A stretch of DNA of 64,000 bases, from positions 1 through 64,000 of the forward strand of contig JAPYMA010000544.1 of assembly GCA_035041965.1 (NCBI GenBank), read 5' to 3'. The translations under genes were made by a program, and so were the position numbers. The DNA comes from Anisakis pegreffii. Taxonomy: Eukaryota; Nematoda; Chromadorea; Rhabditida; Anisakidae. Positions 9,618 to 34,186 of this stretch are shown here, one piece after another. The number at the start of each line of letters is the position of its first letter. Within the stretch, counting starts at the first letter, position 1. The notes under the pieces are model-generated. The model ran no database searches. It had not been told where the DNA came from and saw only the letters and a list, made by a program, of their open reading frames with translations.

Positions 9618-11867
9618 CAACAGTATTGATAATAACAGTTGAATTAATATGAGGAACTTAATGTGCTGAATTAAGACGTGAGATGTTGAAAGGGAGAGCG
9701 AGTTCACGAACGAATATCTTTGTACGATTCGATTAATAACAGTAGTAACAAAAAAGAAGTTGGTTAAGCATTTGAGCTGTACGTATGTTAGATAAGAGGA
9801 TATATAAGAAATCATCAAAAAAAGCAAATGAAATTGAATATCTGAATCATGATGTTACTGGAATGACGTGATATAAACGTGACGGTCGCCGGTTCGTTGC
9901 CGGCTCGTGGCACCATGTAACGATTTTTACACTCTTGATCTCTTTACACTTTTGATCTTTTAATCTCAAATTTAGGTAATTAAACCAATCAATGTAATAA
10001 TAACAAATATTATTAATATTGGATGAAGTCATTGAATACTACAAAAGAAGTTTCGCTATCATGCGACAACTTTAATGTCTTAGTGGAAGAAACGAAGGTG
10101 GTTATCAATATTGTATATGTCAGAGAAAATTAGAATAGGGTGGCTTGGAAATGGAGTAAGCCGGGAGAATATGAATGAAGGCGATTTCATCAGGAACAAG
10201 TGCCGAACACACGGGGAGTAATTCGAAGGAATTTAATACGTTGAACTCGAGAATTTTCTTATTGTTAGAAGATAATTGCTTTACGACGATACGAAAAACA
10301 CGGCATTTCTAACCATATAGAAAACACCGTGTTTATGAATATGAAGCTTATTTTACATAAAAGACCTCATGAATAATGATATCATTATGAATTATCATTT
10401 TATATGTGAAATATTATGAATAATTATATTATTATGAATGCCGATATTATACGTATTAGTAATGCAGTACAAATACTGATTTACAATTAAGAATACAAAA
10501 TCCACTTTCAAGTGACAAAAATTTTACAGGATTGATAGGTATTTGATAGAAATTTGGTATTAGAGTAAAGTTTTCGTTGTTGCCGTGGATCACGAATAGA
10601 TTGTCGAATAATATTTATTAGGAGTAATTACGAATAATAGTGATAATAACGGTAATAATACAAATAACCAAATAGGAACGTAATATGAGTAGAATAAGAA
10701 CACACTTGTGGATCAGTCGTTGGCTGATCTACGTATCAGTATGAATGCCTATGAAATGAATGTAGACTCTGATTGCTGACGACCTTCTTGCTCTTCAAAC
10801 CACCTTCTCTTATAGCCTTCGTATCTTCGTCCATTCTCACGTTCCTAAAAGATCATATTTGTAGATAATATCTTCTGATAAAATTTCTTAGCTTTCAGAC
10901 AATGCCCTCGTTTTGGCTGCTAGCATGCATTTTATCCGAATACGTAATGAAGATGTCATATTTCCAATATGTTCTTCTTTATGTTTTCATTTGAACCATT
11001 CATCGAAACGGTGTTTTGAGAAATCGTAAAGTACAATGTTTAGATCAGTACAATTTGGAGATAAAGGTTGAGATAAAGTTATAAATCGTAACGATGAATC
11101 ATGCACCGATATTACATAAAGCTGAGATTAGAATACGATTGTAAGCAGAATGCATAAGGCTTGTGTGAAATACGATGCGTACAGTTTGAATGTATTTGAA
11201 TGAATGATGTCAAATTCTTTTTAATGGAATCGATACGAGTCAATATTGAAAACGAAAGAAAATGCAAAATAATGTTGGACACTCAATAGCGGAGATCACG
11301 AAGGTTACGAGACCGAGTTATCCGGGTTATCCGGACAACTCCGATCACTATAACCAAAACCGAATCTGTTGTACATGTTACATATTTGCATGTCGATATG
11401 AAGGCTTAACACTACATATACGATTCAAGTCATGTAGACTGAGTTTATCGACAGAAGGTAAGAAAGAGATATTCAAAGGATTACAAAAATTGACTATTAC
11501 AGAAATACACCTGAATCTATAAACATTTGCATGATACAGACATAATCGTAGCTAAATAGTACATATCTTATCTTACATCCAGTCTGAGGAAGGCCAAAAA
11601 AAATGCTTAAATAAAGGGCATTATGAAGGCATTCGATCTGCAATGAAAGGCATCACGAACAGCTATTTAATATAAGAAATATTCTGATTGTTATTGTATA
11701 TAAGAAATATTGTGAACAGTTATGATGTTATGAATGACAATATTATACGTAATAGTAATACAAATGTTGATTTACACTTAGAATCAACATTTATGCAATA
11801 TTAAGAATACAAAATTCGCTTGTACGCGAAAGTATCTATTGCTTACCTTCAGACATTGATATAGCTG
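9618..11867. other. Repeat-rich gene-poor stretch
   Basis: No gene is recognised. 10406-10512 and 11703-11830 are copies of the repeat at 1-78 plus 927-985. 10829-10930 is an inverted relative of 1800-1905, and another relative lies at 49380-49480. The ORF at 11262-11522 has no recognisable motif. Confidence 0.5.
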
Positions 11868-12440
11868 ATTTTCTGAAGGTGTCTCATATGCTCGGCAGCG
11901 CTCGTTTCAATGTATTGTATCTCTAGTGATCAAAATATACGTTAGCGGTTATCACTTTCAAACAATCGCTCTTCTCAAGTTCGTGATGGTTTTTGCATAC
12001 CTACAGATACCCCAGATTCTCTAGTTTCAGAAAACTTTATATTTTATCAAGCAATTTCGCTCACCTGCAGAGAAATAGCTGATTTTCTAAAGGTATCTCA
12101 CTTACTCGGCCGCGCTCATACTAACAGTGTGTATCTCTATTGATCAATTTTTACATTACATTATCAATAGTAGAGTTATCGTCTTCAAGTTAATGCTCTC
12201 CTCAGATTTGCCTACAGACATCATGATTCCGGCTTCTCCAGATTCTCCACTTTCAGAAAAGCATACACCTTGTCGGTCTACCTTGCACAAATTTAGGAAA
12301 ATAGGTGATTTTCTAAAGGTTCGACAGGTGCTCATTTCAGTACACCGTATCCCACTTGGTCAGTTGCATCATCTATCGCTATTCTCAAGCTTGCCCAGTT
12401 ACATGGTCGTTTCTTCACAACATCGGATTCTCCATATACC
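11867..12440 (+). repeat. About 204-232-bp tandem repeat, three diverged units
   Basis: Units start near 11867, 12071 and 12303 with GCTGATTTTCTGAAGGTGTC-like sequence. They then contain CTCGG(C)AGCGCTC, GTATCTCTA(G/T)TGATCAA and CCAGATTCTC(T/C)A. Related units occur at 37680-38035, so this is a dispersed tandem family. The frame at 12127-12444 is incidental. Confidence 0.7.
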
Positions 12441-13117
12441 CTAATTTGAAAAAAATTATATATTTTTCGTTATCGCAATCATATTTTCCAGTAGTGAGGA
12501 GGATGTTTGCTTGTGACTCTGGACAGAAATCATAGTGATTTCCAGCATGACAGAATTTCTTGTTGTCAGAAGAAAGACATGGATGATTTCTACTCATATG
12601 GGAAGGGAACAAACGGCCGAGTCGACCCGTGTGAAATCTAAGGTGTTCATTCGCTGCATACAAATTGCCCGGCCCTTACACAAATTTAACTTAACCTATA
12701 CTCATTAATCACCGCCAATCCTGCCCGATACCCTCGAATCTCCCTCCTCCTTCCTGTTGTAATCCTCTTCTCATGCAAAACCCAAGTTTCGATCCATACA
12801 TAGTTTGCCACGGAACGACAGTTATACGTCAAATACACTTTATTATCGTTGTCAAATTCAAGCCGGTACAGCAGTATCACAATTAAGTCAAGCATCATAG
12901 CAATTAAATGATATTCTTTTCTTATTATAATATTATCGTTATTGTCATCTCCTTATCAAATTAAATTTTTACACACGTAACAGAATATAACAATTCAATA
13001 ATACTGTAACAATAAACTCGATTAATTACTCAATAGAATAGCAGTAAAACATAACAGTAACACAATCAATAACAATAACAATAATACTAATGATAATCAA
13101 TGCAACAACACTTATAA
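12441..13117. other. Unassigned region downstream of CCDC25
   Basis: Two adjoining minus-strand open frames (12415-12663 and 12686-12898) are moderately long for this AT-rich sequence but contain no motif I recognise. One has several Cys and His residues without regular spacing. They could be exon relics or chance. Confidence 0.25.
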
Positions 13118-14440
13118 TCACATAAAATCATCCGAATCATTCCCTCCGTCGTAATTGGAATGCATTTTCTCATCGGTAAAAACACCTTCGTACGACCTCA
13201 TCTGCTTCTCTTTCTCTTCCATTGCTAATTTCTCTTTTTCGAGTTCTTTTTGAGCTCGTTGTTTTTCCTTCTGAATATTCACACTTCTATTATTCATGAT
13301 TATCAGTATATCATTTACCATTATGTTTTGTTAATAATAATCATTTGATAGTGCTAGATAATTAATGGATACACTCATGATAGTGATGGCCGTGGAACGT
13401 AACGATATTTCGGAAAACGACAGCAAAAACTATTATATTATCATAAATTATGTATTGTTACCACTGAAAAATCTATGCATTACTAATGTCAATTGTTTAA
13501 ACAGCTGCTCTGAGCGACTGATGGACGCATGTTCAACCGATCAGGCAGAGGGTATTTTCGAATCCATCTCTCCAGAAATTACTGGACAGTATGGGAGAAC
13601 AGCCCAGAACCTTTTTACTCGCCAAACCAATAATCGAAGTTAGAATTTCATAAAAGCAGATGGTTCCCAGCGCTTTTACTGTTAGCTACGCGGAGGGAAG
13701 GGTGTCAAGGAAGAGAGAATTTGATATTTGTGATGTTGGTGATAACAGAGGCATAAACTCGTAATGAGCTGTAATAATTATTAATTATTACAAACATTTT
13801 CAATAAATACGATATAATAAAAATAAATTGAATAATAAAGAAATAATAAAAATAAATAAATAAATAAAAATACCAATTTTTGTCTCTCCTTAGCATCGCG
13901 TTCTTCACGTTCCGCACGATAGTCAATATCTTCTTTTCGTTCCGTCTTATTCAACCTATTCACTATGTCATTGATACGCTTTGCAACTCGAACCTTTACA
14001 CCATTATTATTATTATTATTTATTGGAATTGGATAAATTAACAACAACACAAAAGTATAATAACATCAAAAACAATAATGAAAATAATTATAACGAAATG
14101 AAAATACGATAAAATGACAACGAAAAAACAATGTTATGATAATCGAAATAACAATAACGACAGAAACTGAAAACGAAACCTTTTTCACTTTTTTGTCATC
14201 CTTGAAACCGATTTGCCCAACGACCATATCTCCAGTCTTCTTTAGGTTATCCCACGGTGTATAAACAACATCGATATTGTTCATCTTATTGCCCTTCAAT
14301 TATTATTTATTGTTGATTTTCACAGCGAATCGGTCCGGTTCAAAAAACAGCTGAATTTCGGAATGAATTCTTATTTTGTTCCTTCCCCTTCCTCCTTCCT
14401 TTTCCCTTGGATACGCTACTTTTCATTGCGATTATTATTA

Positions 14441-14474
<34 letters not shown>

Positions 14475-14517
14475 CATAACTGATAATTATTACTTACTGT
14501 TATTATTATTGTTAACA

Positions 14518-14559
<42 letters not shown>

Positions 14560-15066
14560 GAATAATGATAAATAAACAACCTGAATACTATTGGCCTTAA
14601 CCAACTGCGCACAGTCCTCAACTAATTCCTCAGTCATGTCATCAATCGTCTGACCTTCAGACAAACGCGCATAAACATGGGCTGACGATACTTTATCCAC
14701 ATGGAACCATATGTCTTCGGGCCAGCCCCACCTTTATTTTCCATTATTATTATTGTTACTATTAATATTACTATTATTACTGATAATTACTACTTACTGT
14801 TATCACGACTGTAACAATCTATCCTTGGATATTCTTTCTACGGTTACTATCATTCCCGACAATAACTATCCATGGTATTCATGCATTGGCTAATAGAGCA
14901 ATGCATCAATTTAGTTCAATACAGTTCAGTTTGATGAATAAAATGATAGTGATAGCGATAAGAATATTAAATGCCACCTTATCAATTCCTCATTTTCGTA
15001 TTTATCAACACCCATATACAATAGAACTGGTGGATTGACAACGTTAGACGTGAATTTAATAACCAT
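13118..15066 (-). CDS. CCDC25: CCDC25 orthologue (NFACT-R/DUF814 family)
   Basis: Five exons join in phase: 15066-14978, 14731-14581, 14293-14180, 13993-13874 and 13270-13118, giving 208 residues, the length of human CCDC25. The start reads MVIKFTSN, then [42 protein letters not shown] and VGQIGF. A charged coiled coil (about 125-185) and the family's acidic tail ending NDSDDFM follow. The N-terminal part is the NFACT-R-like fold; the tail is helical. In mammals CCDC25 has been described as a sensor of extracellular DNA at the cell surface; the ancestral role is less clear (yeast relative Jlp2). A TTTTAG acceptor lies 8 nt upstream of the ATG. Introns hold ATT/TTA microsatellites. Confidence 0.93.
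14433..14561. repeat. (ATT)n microsatellite
   Basis: Runs of ATT/ATA repeats with short interruptions lie inside CCDC25 intron 2 (14294-14580). They create artefactual poly-Asn frames. Confidence 0.9.
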
Positions 15067-15508
15067 TTTAGGACTAAAACTAGAGTACTTTCAAAAAAGC
15101 ACCTGAAAATACGGCAATAACAAACATCATCTACGATTCAAATCATACGTTCTGATCACGGATTATATAGAATAGTCACGGGCAAAACCACTAAACGTCA
15201 TTCAAAACAACGGTTATGACCTTAGCCGGTTGTCCGATGGAATAAAACGTGGAAAATATCACGTAGTGTTATGACATTAAAGGTACCATTCATAATGGAT
15301 GAATTTGCTAATAAAGTTGATAGGTGTTCAAGAGGTGGAAGCTCAGTGTGAATGTAGTGAGTAGCAAACCACGGACATTGAAGAACCGACCTATTAGTTG
15401 ACTCTAGGTTGTAAGATAGAAGATATGGGAAAAGTAACTGCGAAATATATGGGAAGACAAATGGAGTCTGCAAGCTCAATGGGGGGTATACCGCATACAT
15501 TTTGAGGA

Positions 15509-15781
15509 TTGCTCTCGGCATTCTACATTGGAGAGACGGAACAACACTGAGGAGTGATGAAGCACCTCGACAGGCAGAAACCGTGGTCACTGCACATGAC
15601 GAATATGCATGCTGGTGTAGCATCGAGATCAAATGTGGAAGTAATTGCAGTGGAGAGAAACACGCAACGAAGAAAGATGCTGGAAGCCATAACAATATGA
15701 AATCTTGAGCCGCATGTTAATATAAAGCATGCATGTTATGAACGAGGCAGTAGAGTTCAAACTTCTGATGCTTCAATCTGA
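15509..15781 (+). pseudogene. Penelope-like GIY-YIG endonuclease fragment
   Basis: The plus-strand frame reads AFYIGETEQH, stop, GVMKHLD...HMTNMHAG...VEVIAVERNTQRRKMLEAIT, stop, NLEPHVN. This is the GIY-YIG nuclease pattern (FYIGET...H...E...EA) that closes Penelope-like element proteins. In-frame stops follow EQH and EAITI, and the upstream portion (KTNGVCKLNGGY) is in another frame, so it is dead. It lies upstream of and opposite to CCDC25. The overlapping long minus-strand frame at 15222-15695 is a shadow. Confidence 0.7.
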
Positions 15782-16699
15782 TATTTTAATTAATCAGTGA
15801 ATTATCTTCACTATCATCATTACCACTATTCAGTACTTGTCATCATTATATTCACTCTATTTCAACAATAATTATTAACATCGATATTCCACTCCCATCT
15901 CAACTTTTATTCTATTCATATCTTAATCCAAACAACATTAATCCTCGACCTTCCTCCTCCCGACGATACCCATCCAATTCCCCGTAAATCATGTCCGGTC
16001 CGTTTCAGTTGATTAATATCCTTGTTTAAACAATAAAGTAGCTGAAGATGGCGTTCTAACGACGAAACGTACAACGACACTTCCGTACTTCGTGCGCACC
16101 ATTTCGGTCAGTCACCACAATTTACCTCGTTATCATTTTATCATGATTATTTCTATTGACCGAATCATTATTCAGAAATTCACATCATAGCGCACACTCA
16201 CTTATTCATACGTGAATTACCTTACTTCGTTTTATAAAATATCATTTAACTGACGATGAGTGTTTCGATAATCGTTTATAATATTCATCGAAATCATTTT
16301 CTAATCGTTCATAATAACAAGAATATAACACGGAATCGTAATAAAACAACAAAAGTAACAAAGTTCAAGAAACGACTCTCTAGCACACTTCTCCACACAT
16401 CAAGAATCGAGCTCTCTAACGACGTTTCCGGTTTGATTTCAATTCATTATTCGTAGCACATTGGCCGTGCGTATCGCAGTAGTTCTATTGACTCGTTTCG
16501 ATGCGTGCGTTGTACCTATCTGATTGCATTGATGCATCGATTTGTTGAGTATAGCAAAAAATTAGTTGTTGAAGTATAACAATAAACTATTACTGTTGAA
16601 TTTATATTAATATATCGAATTTATATTAATAATAACGTTTTCTTGCTGTGCTGTTTATTGAGCGTGTGATAATTATTTTGTTGAATAAATTTCCAGAAG
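15782..16699. other. Intergenic, upstream of COX7C-like gene
   Basis: No gene is seen. The right end, TTTCCAG at 16691-16696, is a 3' splice site three bases before the COX7C-like start codon, suggesting spliced-leader addition or a 5'-UTR intron. Confidence 0.4.
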
Positions 16700-17807
16700 A
16701 TGATGCGAATCGGTCGTTTAATGAACGGTATTCGTGTGGCCTCAGCACAGACAACAAATTTGTCGAGAAGATTTGTTCATAAAGGTGTAGAATGTACACC
16801 ACCAATGCGTTTTATTAGTGTTCCGGTGAGGGCTTTATTACATTTGCTGGTAAATTTGTATTTTAGGTTGGTAAGATCAAAACGGCATTTCATTGACATT
16901 CGCAGTTGAATGTGTTATTTGCGATCGGTTAGAGCACAGCAAGAAATGTTCTACGAACGAAATGCCGATGTGATTTTACCAACCTGACATACAAAATTAC
17001 CTACTGTTATTATCAGCTATTATTAGTGCTATAATTAATATCTGTTATTACTGAAATCATAGATTTGTAATTTCATATAATAATGCAACACCTATAATTA
17101 CTACCATCTCACAATCAGCGCGTTGTTAATGTTTGGTGTTTTTCTAAGATGAATCTGTAGTTACAATAATAGTAGTGATAAATTTATGTAATTGAACAAG
17201 TAAGCAGAAAGAAAATTTGTAAAGTTGAAAACATTTCAGCAAAAGATCGGAATGTACATGTTTATAGCGACAGTGTTTTTATCGTATCCGACGTACGTGT
17301 TGTTCAACTTGGATAACTTAAGACCTCGACCTGAGAATGAGCTCAGTCCTGAGGTTCTCGTTTGCTTTATTAAACTATTTATATTATTTTTCTACTTTTG
17401 TCCGACTCTCGTGGGTCGCCACAGTGCAATACAGTTACTCTTCCATTACACTCGATCGATACGCTATCGAGTTTGTGTTAAGTACAGCCACATTCGTCAG
17501 TATCGTTTCCCACCGAATACCCTCCTTGACAGAACGTCCGCTGATGTTCGGGGTGTGAGATGAACGGTTTTTAAGATTTGTAACCGATCGTGGCAAAATT
17601 TTAGATTGGTTACCACGAGAGTTGTTATTTTTATTCACTCATTAAAGTATCAGTTGAATTTTTCAGTATTTTCATCGTGTGATGTTGTGTTTATTATTAA
17701 GTGTTGTGGTTATGAGTCACGTATCTTTACAGGTGCAAGCTGAGATCGACAGACGCGAGGCAGCCCGACGTGCAGCGGGCGGGGTTGTAGCGTCACCGTT
17801 CATTTAA
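16700..17807 (+). CDS. Small mitochondrial membrane protein, COX7C-like
   Basis: Three exons (16700-16825, 17240-17353, 17733-17807) join in phase to 104 residues. The N-terminus is basic with no acidic residues before VHKGVE (MMRIGRLMNGIRVAS...LSRRF), like a mitochondrial presequence. PPMRFISVP follows, then one hydrophobic span (MYMFIATVFLSYPTYVLF) and a soluble tail (NLDNLRPRPENELSPE...). Length, single membrane span and the NLDNLRPRP signature recall nematode cytochrome c oxidase subunit VIIc-type proteins, which sit in the inner-membrane oxidase. I am sure of the gene and its topology, less sure of the subunit name. Intron 1 contains a 121-bp foldback element. Confidence 0.65.
16865..16985. 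mobile_element. Foldback MITE in intron 1 of COX7C-like gene
   Basis: The left arm AGGTTGGTAAGATC...CGGCATTTC is matched in inverse by GAAATGCCG...GATTTTACCAACCT on the right, about 30 bp with few mismatches, leaving a central loop of roughly 50 nt. There is no coding capacity and no clear target duplication. An H/ACA RNA was considered because AGAGCA and a distal ACA are present. Confidence 0.6.
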
Positions 17808-18938
17808 ATTACTTCATAAATGATTTGATTGATTACAGTATTTAGTGATTATTGATGCCTTTTGAAGGGTTCGTAGACGACGAATTGAATCTCGAGATTC
17901 CAGAAAAACTCAACATTTTGAAAAAAAGAACGAGATGATTCACTCCTATAAAACGCGAATTCCCTCTTTCTGTTAGGATAGCTGGATTCTTAGGTTTTCT
18001 CTCGGAATACTCAGAGGGATGTCCCTCTCGATGAAATTGTTGATTGCTCGATACCTCACCTTTTGTCATCTACGAACCCGAGATTAAGAACCTCAATTTG
18101 CATAGTTTGTGTCGTTTAGATGAGATCGCTTTCGTATTTATTTTTTAGTGAAAACTGTCGAAACCGATGATTTTATTTGGATTTAAATTGTGTTGGTTTT
18201 ATTCGTCATTGTTTTGATTTTATTATCATTATGGAACCGATGAAATAAAACAGAAATGTGTTTGAAATAAACGTAGAAACGATTCACTTTCATGTTCTCA
18301 ATATTATTAGACATTATTGGTACGTTCTTTAAAGTAATGAATTAACACGAAAAAATCCTTTATTTTTAATTATTTACAGTCTATAAAACACTAACACACA
18401 GCAATGTGGAGTTGTAAACCACATATAGATGTGTTGTAGCCTCAGATGAGCCTAACCCAAGATGCAAACCTATGCTTGAACTTTGCCTTGGTTCGAATCA
18501 TATGGCTACAATGGATTCGACGAATCATAGGGCTAAAATGAACTCATCTGTGACGTTACACCCGTACGAGGTTTATACAGTGCCTGTTAAAAATTGATTT
18601 GAAAGACACGATAGCTATTGCGAAGGCAAGCACATTTCAGCACTAATTACAACAAGTTTTTCGATAAAAATTAATGGTGTTTGCTGAGCAATTGATTAAA
18701 ATGTACAAACGAAAGGAAACATTGTGAAGACTGATAATGTCAATATATGCATGAAGCGATGGTGACAATAAAATTTTAAAAAATGTAAACATATCCTATT
18801 TCTCAGAGATCAATCATAAAACGAAAACATACAAACTATCTCAAAAATGAGAATAAGTGAAATGAAATCAATGAAAATGCCAATAAAATGACACACTAAA
18901 CACGATTCAAAAAATAATAACAGCGATAATAAAACAGT
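17808..18938. other. Intergenic between convergent genes
   Basis: This is the shared 3' region of the COX7C-like gene (plus) and REV3 (minus). AATAAA-type signals occur near 18244 and 18266. No coding exon or repeat is recognised. A short duplicated motif (GAATCATA(T/G)GGCTA) lies at about 18494 and 18523. Confidence 0.4.
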
Positions 18939-31655
<12,717 letters not shown>

Positions 31656-32327
31656 GATTTTTCAACGTTTATCATCGTGTCACAATCTGAAAATATTGCT
31701 GAAACATTAATTTATTCGTCACTTTTATTATTAATAACGAAAAACTGTTCAAAGAAATTTGCAAAATCATTTTTTGAATTATCAATTTTTCAGTGCCATT
31801 TTTCATGAAAATTTTCGCCGGAATCTCGAAAGCATCATTCTGATTAGGGAGTCAGTGTTATTAAAATGTTGACTTTAATATTAAATGAAACATTGTGAAC
31901 AATTACTAAATGATATTTGCTCTGAATATTCGAATCAGCTGCGGTGTTATAGAGTGGTAAGACATGCGCTTGTTTGAATTAAACCTGTTGATGCTTGTAC
32001 GGAAGGTATTGCACTTACCACTACTGTAATGACTGCTGCCTTCCACATCGAGGAGATTTCTTTTAGAAACATTAATTATTGCGTCCGTTTTCAACGCACA
32101 AGTGGTTGTTGTTCGTGGCTTTTCTCTCTTTTTTTGCATATTTGCATCCCAAATTCCGTTTCATTACGAGTTCATTTTGTGTAACGAAGGGACAGAGTTT
32201 GAATTCATGATTTGTTCGAAATGTGTCGTGTATGCACATGTTGTTAGTCTAGTAATCCTAAATATTTACCCAAAAATCCTAATAAGAATCATTTTAAGGG
32301 TCCTAAAATTGCTGACAATTCGTAGAA
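31656..32327. promoter_or_regulatory. Divergent intergenic region REV3/RPL10A
   Basis: 672 bp separate the start codons of REV3 (minus) and RPL10A (plus). Splice acceptors lie close to both ATGs (ATTTTCAG for REV3, TTCGTAG for RPL10A), so transcription starts are further inside and the core promoters may be shared. No TATA box is identified. Confidence 0.4.
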
Positions 32328-33688
32328 ATGAGTAAAGTTCCGCGTGATACGCTCATTGAGTGCGTTGGTGAAGTGCTGAAGGCGTCGCAGGAGAAGAAGA
32401 GAAAATTCCGTGAGACCGTCGAACTGCAGATTGCTTTGAAAAATTACGATCCACAAAAAGATAAACGTTTCAGTGGATCCGTAAGGTATCATCATTCCAT
32501 GCGAATTCAATGACTAGACCCTCACCCAGAGTCTTTAAATATTGGGAAGGATGTCAGTTTATGACTGCATCCGAAGCCTTTTTAGATGAGGTTTTTGAAA
32601 ATAACGTAAGTTATTTGATATCGAGGTATACATGTTGTGAAGTAGTGAGTGATTGTGCGATGATGGCATACCATCTTTCGGGTCTGAATATGATGACAAC
32701 CCTTCTTTACTGAGCACTCATTGACATCAAGATCATTGTCGATTGAACCATCAAAACTTGTCAAGAATGCAGCCTTACTGAGTAAGTATTTAGGAAGTTG
32801 ATGTATGACTTGCTATTTTTAGACTGAAGAATGTAGCAAGACCAAAGATGCGTGTTTGCATTTTGGGTGACCAGCAACATTGTGATGAGGCTAATGCCAA
32901 TAGTATACCGTGTATGAATGCCGAAGATTTGAAGAAGTTGAACAAGAACAAGAAACTCATCAAAAAGTTGGCTAAGGTCATCACATTTTCAATTTCATTA
33001 ATTCTTTTTTGAAACTCATTAACGTTCCAGTTTTCAGTCGATGTTTGACTTCTTTCATTCATGATTTTACTTTACGCATGTATTTATTGATTGGTAGAGG
33101 TTTGTAAATATTTCAGAGTTATGATGCGTTCTTGGCCTCTGAAGCATTGATCAAGCAGATCCCTCGTATTCTGGGTCCTGGCTTGAATAAGGCTGGTAAA
33201 TTCCCTACCGTGGTTGCACATTCTGAGCCTTTGGCTGGCAAGATCGAGGAGATTCGTTCGACAATCAAGTTTCAGATGAAGAAGGTACGTATCCGGATTG
33301 AATGGTTCCAGTGAATTGAGTAATCAGAGATTCATAATAATAATTTTAAGTTGTGATTTAAATGATTCGGTGAATAACTGTGCGATGATGGCATACCATC
33401 TTTCGGGTCTGAACGTGATGATACCCAATTTCTACTGAGCACGTTTTATTCACAGCTGTTGTCTTCTGTCATGAAGTTTGTGATGTTCTTTAGTGGTGAA
33501 TAAGTGGAACATTTAAGGTATTGTGTCTGTCAGTGGCCGTCGGCCATGTGGAAATGTCGCAAGAAGAGTTGGTTTCGAACATCGCTCTATCAATCAATTT
33601 CTTGGTGTCGTTGTTGAAAAAGAGTTGGCAAAATGTGCGTTCACTGCATATCAAAAGCACGATGGGACCGCCGCAACGTCTCTATTAA
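32328..33688 (+). CDS. RPL10A: 60S ribosomal protein L10a (uL1)
   Basis: Four exons, 32328-32485, 32823-32976, 33117-33284 and 33518-33688, join in phase to 216 residues (human 217). Diagnostic segments are [93 protein letters not shown] and [11 protein letters not shown] at the C-terminus. uL1 sits on the L1 stalk of the large subunit and helps move deacylated tRNA. Introns 1 and 3 each contain a box C/D snoRNA, a common arrangement in ribosomal protein genes. The last intron ends AAG. The gene appears intact. Confidence 0.97.
32653..32719 (+). ncRNA. Box C/D snoRNA in RPL10A intron 1
   Basis: Terminal stem GTGC (32655-32658) with GCAC (32714-32717); C box ATGATGG; guide ATCTTTCGGGT directly before D' box CTGA; C' box ATGATGA; second spacer; D box CTGA before the closing stem. 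The D' guide complements ACCCGAAAGATGG, a very conserved large-subunit rRNA segment. By the D'+5 rule the predicted 2'-O-methylated base is the G of CCCG. Its paralogue is in intron 3. Confidence 0.85.
33380..33442 (+). ncRNA. Box C/D snoRNA in RPL10A intron 3
   Basis: Paralogue of the intron 1 RNA: GTGC/GCAC stem (33380-33383 and 33439-33442), C box ATGATGG, the same D' guide ATCTTTCGGGT plus CTGA, C' box GTGATGA, and D box CTGA. The guide region before box D differs (ACCCAATTTCTA here against AACCCTTCTTTA), so the two RNAs may share one rRNA target and differ in the other. Confidence 0.85.
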
Positions 33689-33992
33689 TTGGTTGTTTGG
33701 GTCGAGTATGATTACTTGATGATTATTGTTATAAAGAGTTAATGAAGGTAGTGCACATTGTCATGATATGTTGTAATTGGTGTGTTGTTTTGAGTTGTGC
33801 TGTTGTTGTATTATTGCTGTTGAACTGTTAAATAAATTATATTCAGATGTTTTTAGTTGGGTTTGACAACTGCCATTATTAATAACATTTTATTATCATT
33901 ATTATTACAAGAATTTTTAGAAATAGACATAGTTGGTAACAGTGATCGTAGTTCTAGAAAGGTGACGTGAGACATTCGATAGAAAAGTTGGA

Positions 33993-34026
33993 CAGCGAGT
34001 TATTCCGGATCCGGAATAACTCGCTG
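33993..34026. repeat. 34-bp perfect palindrome
   Basis: The half-site CAGCGAGTTATTCCGGA is followed directly by its exact reverse complement, with GGATCC at the centre. It abuts the left end of the inverted-repeat element at 34027. Confidence 0.95.
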
Positions 34027-34186
34027 TAGTGATGTCCCTAAACCACGTTCTTGAGAACTATTCTATTCTGTTTTTTCGTGCTGAAAAACAGCTCTATTCT
34101 GTTCCGAACTGTTCCTTCCTCATTTGCGAACTGATCTATTCTATTCCATGGAACAGAACAGTCTAACTGGAATAGAGACATCACTA
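34027..34186. mobile_element. 160-bp terminal-inverted-repeat MITE, hAT-like ends
   Basis: Left end TAGTGATGTCCCT and right end AGAGACATCACTA are inverted copies with 12 of 13 matches. The interior has repeated TCTATTCTGTTC words and no ORF. The TAGTGATG ends resemble hAT-type termini, but no 8-bp duplication is visible. Confidence 0.65.

Noticed and set aside
14512..14560. Poly-Asn C-terminal extension of the SSAHVY exon
   Set aside because: It is read-through into an intronic ATT microsatellite; the exon ends at 14581 with a GT donor and joins the next exon in phase.
15222..15695. 157-residue minus-strand ORF
   Set aside because: It is the shadow of a Penelope-like GIY-YIG relic on the plus strand; the peptide has no motif.
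16865..16985. H/ACA snoRNA
   Set aside because: The arms pair across the whole element into one hairpin instead of two hairpins flanking an H box.
18470..18500. tRNA gene suggested by GGTTCGAATCA
   Set aside because: No matching A box or cloverleaf upstream.
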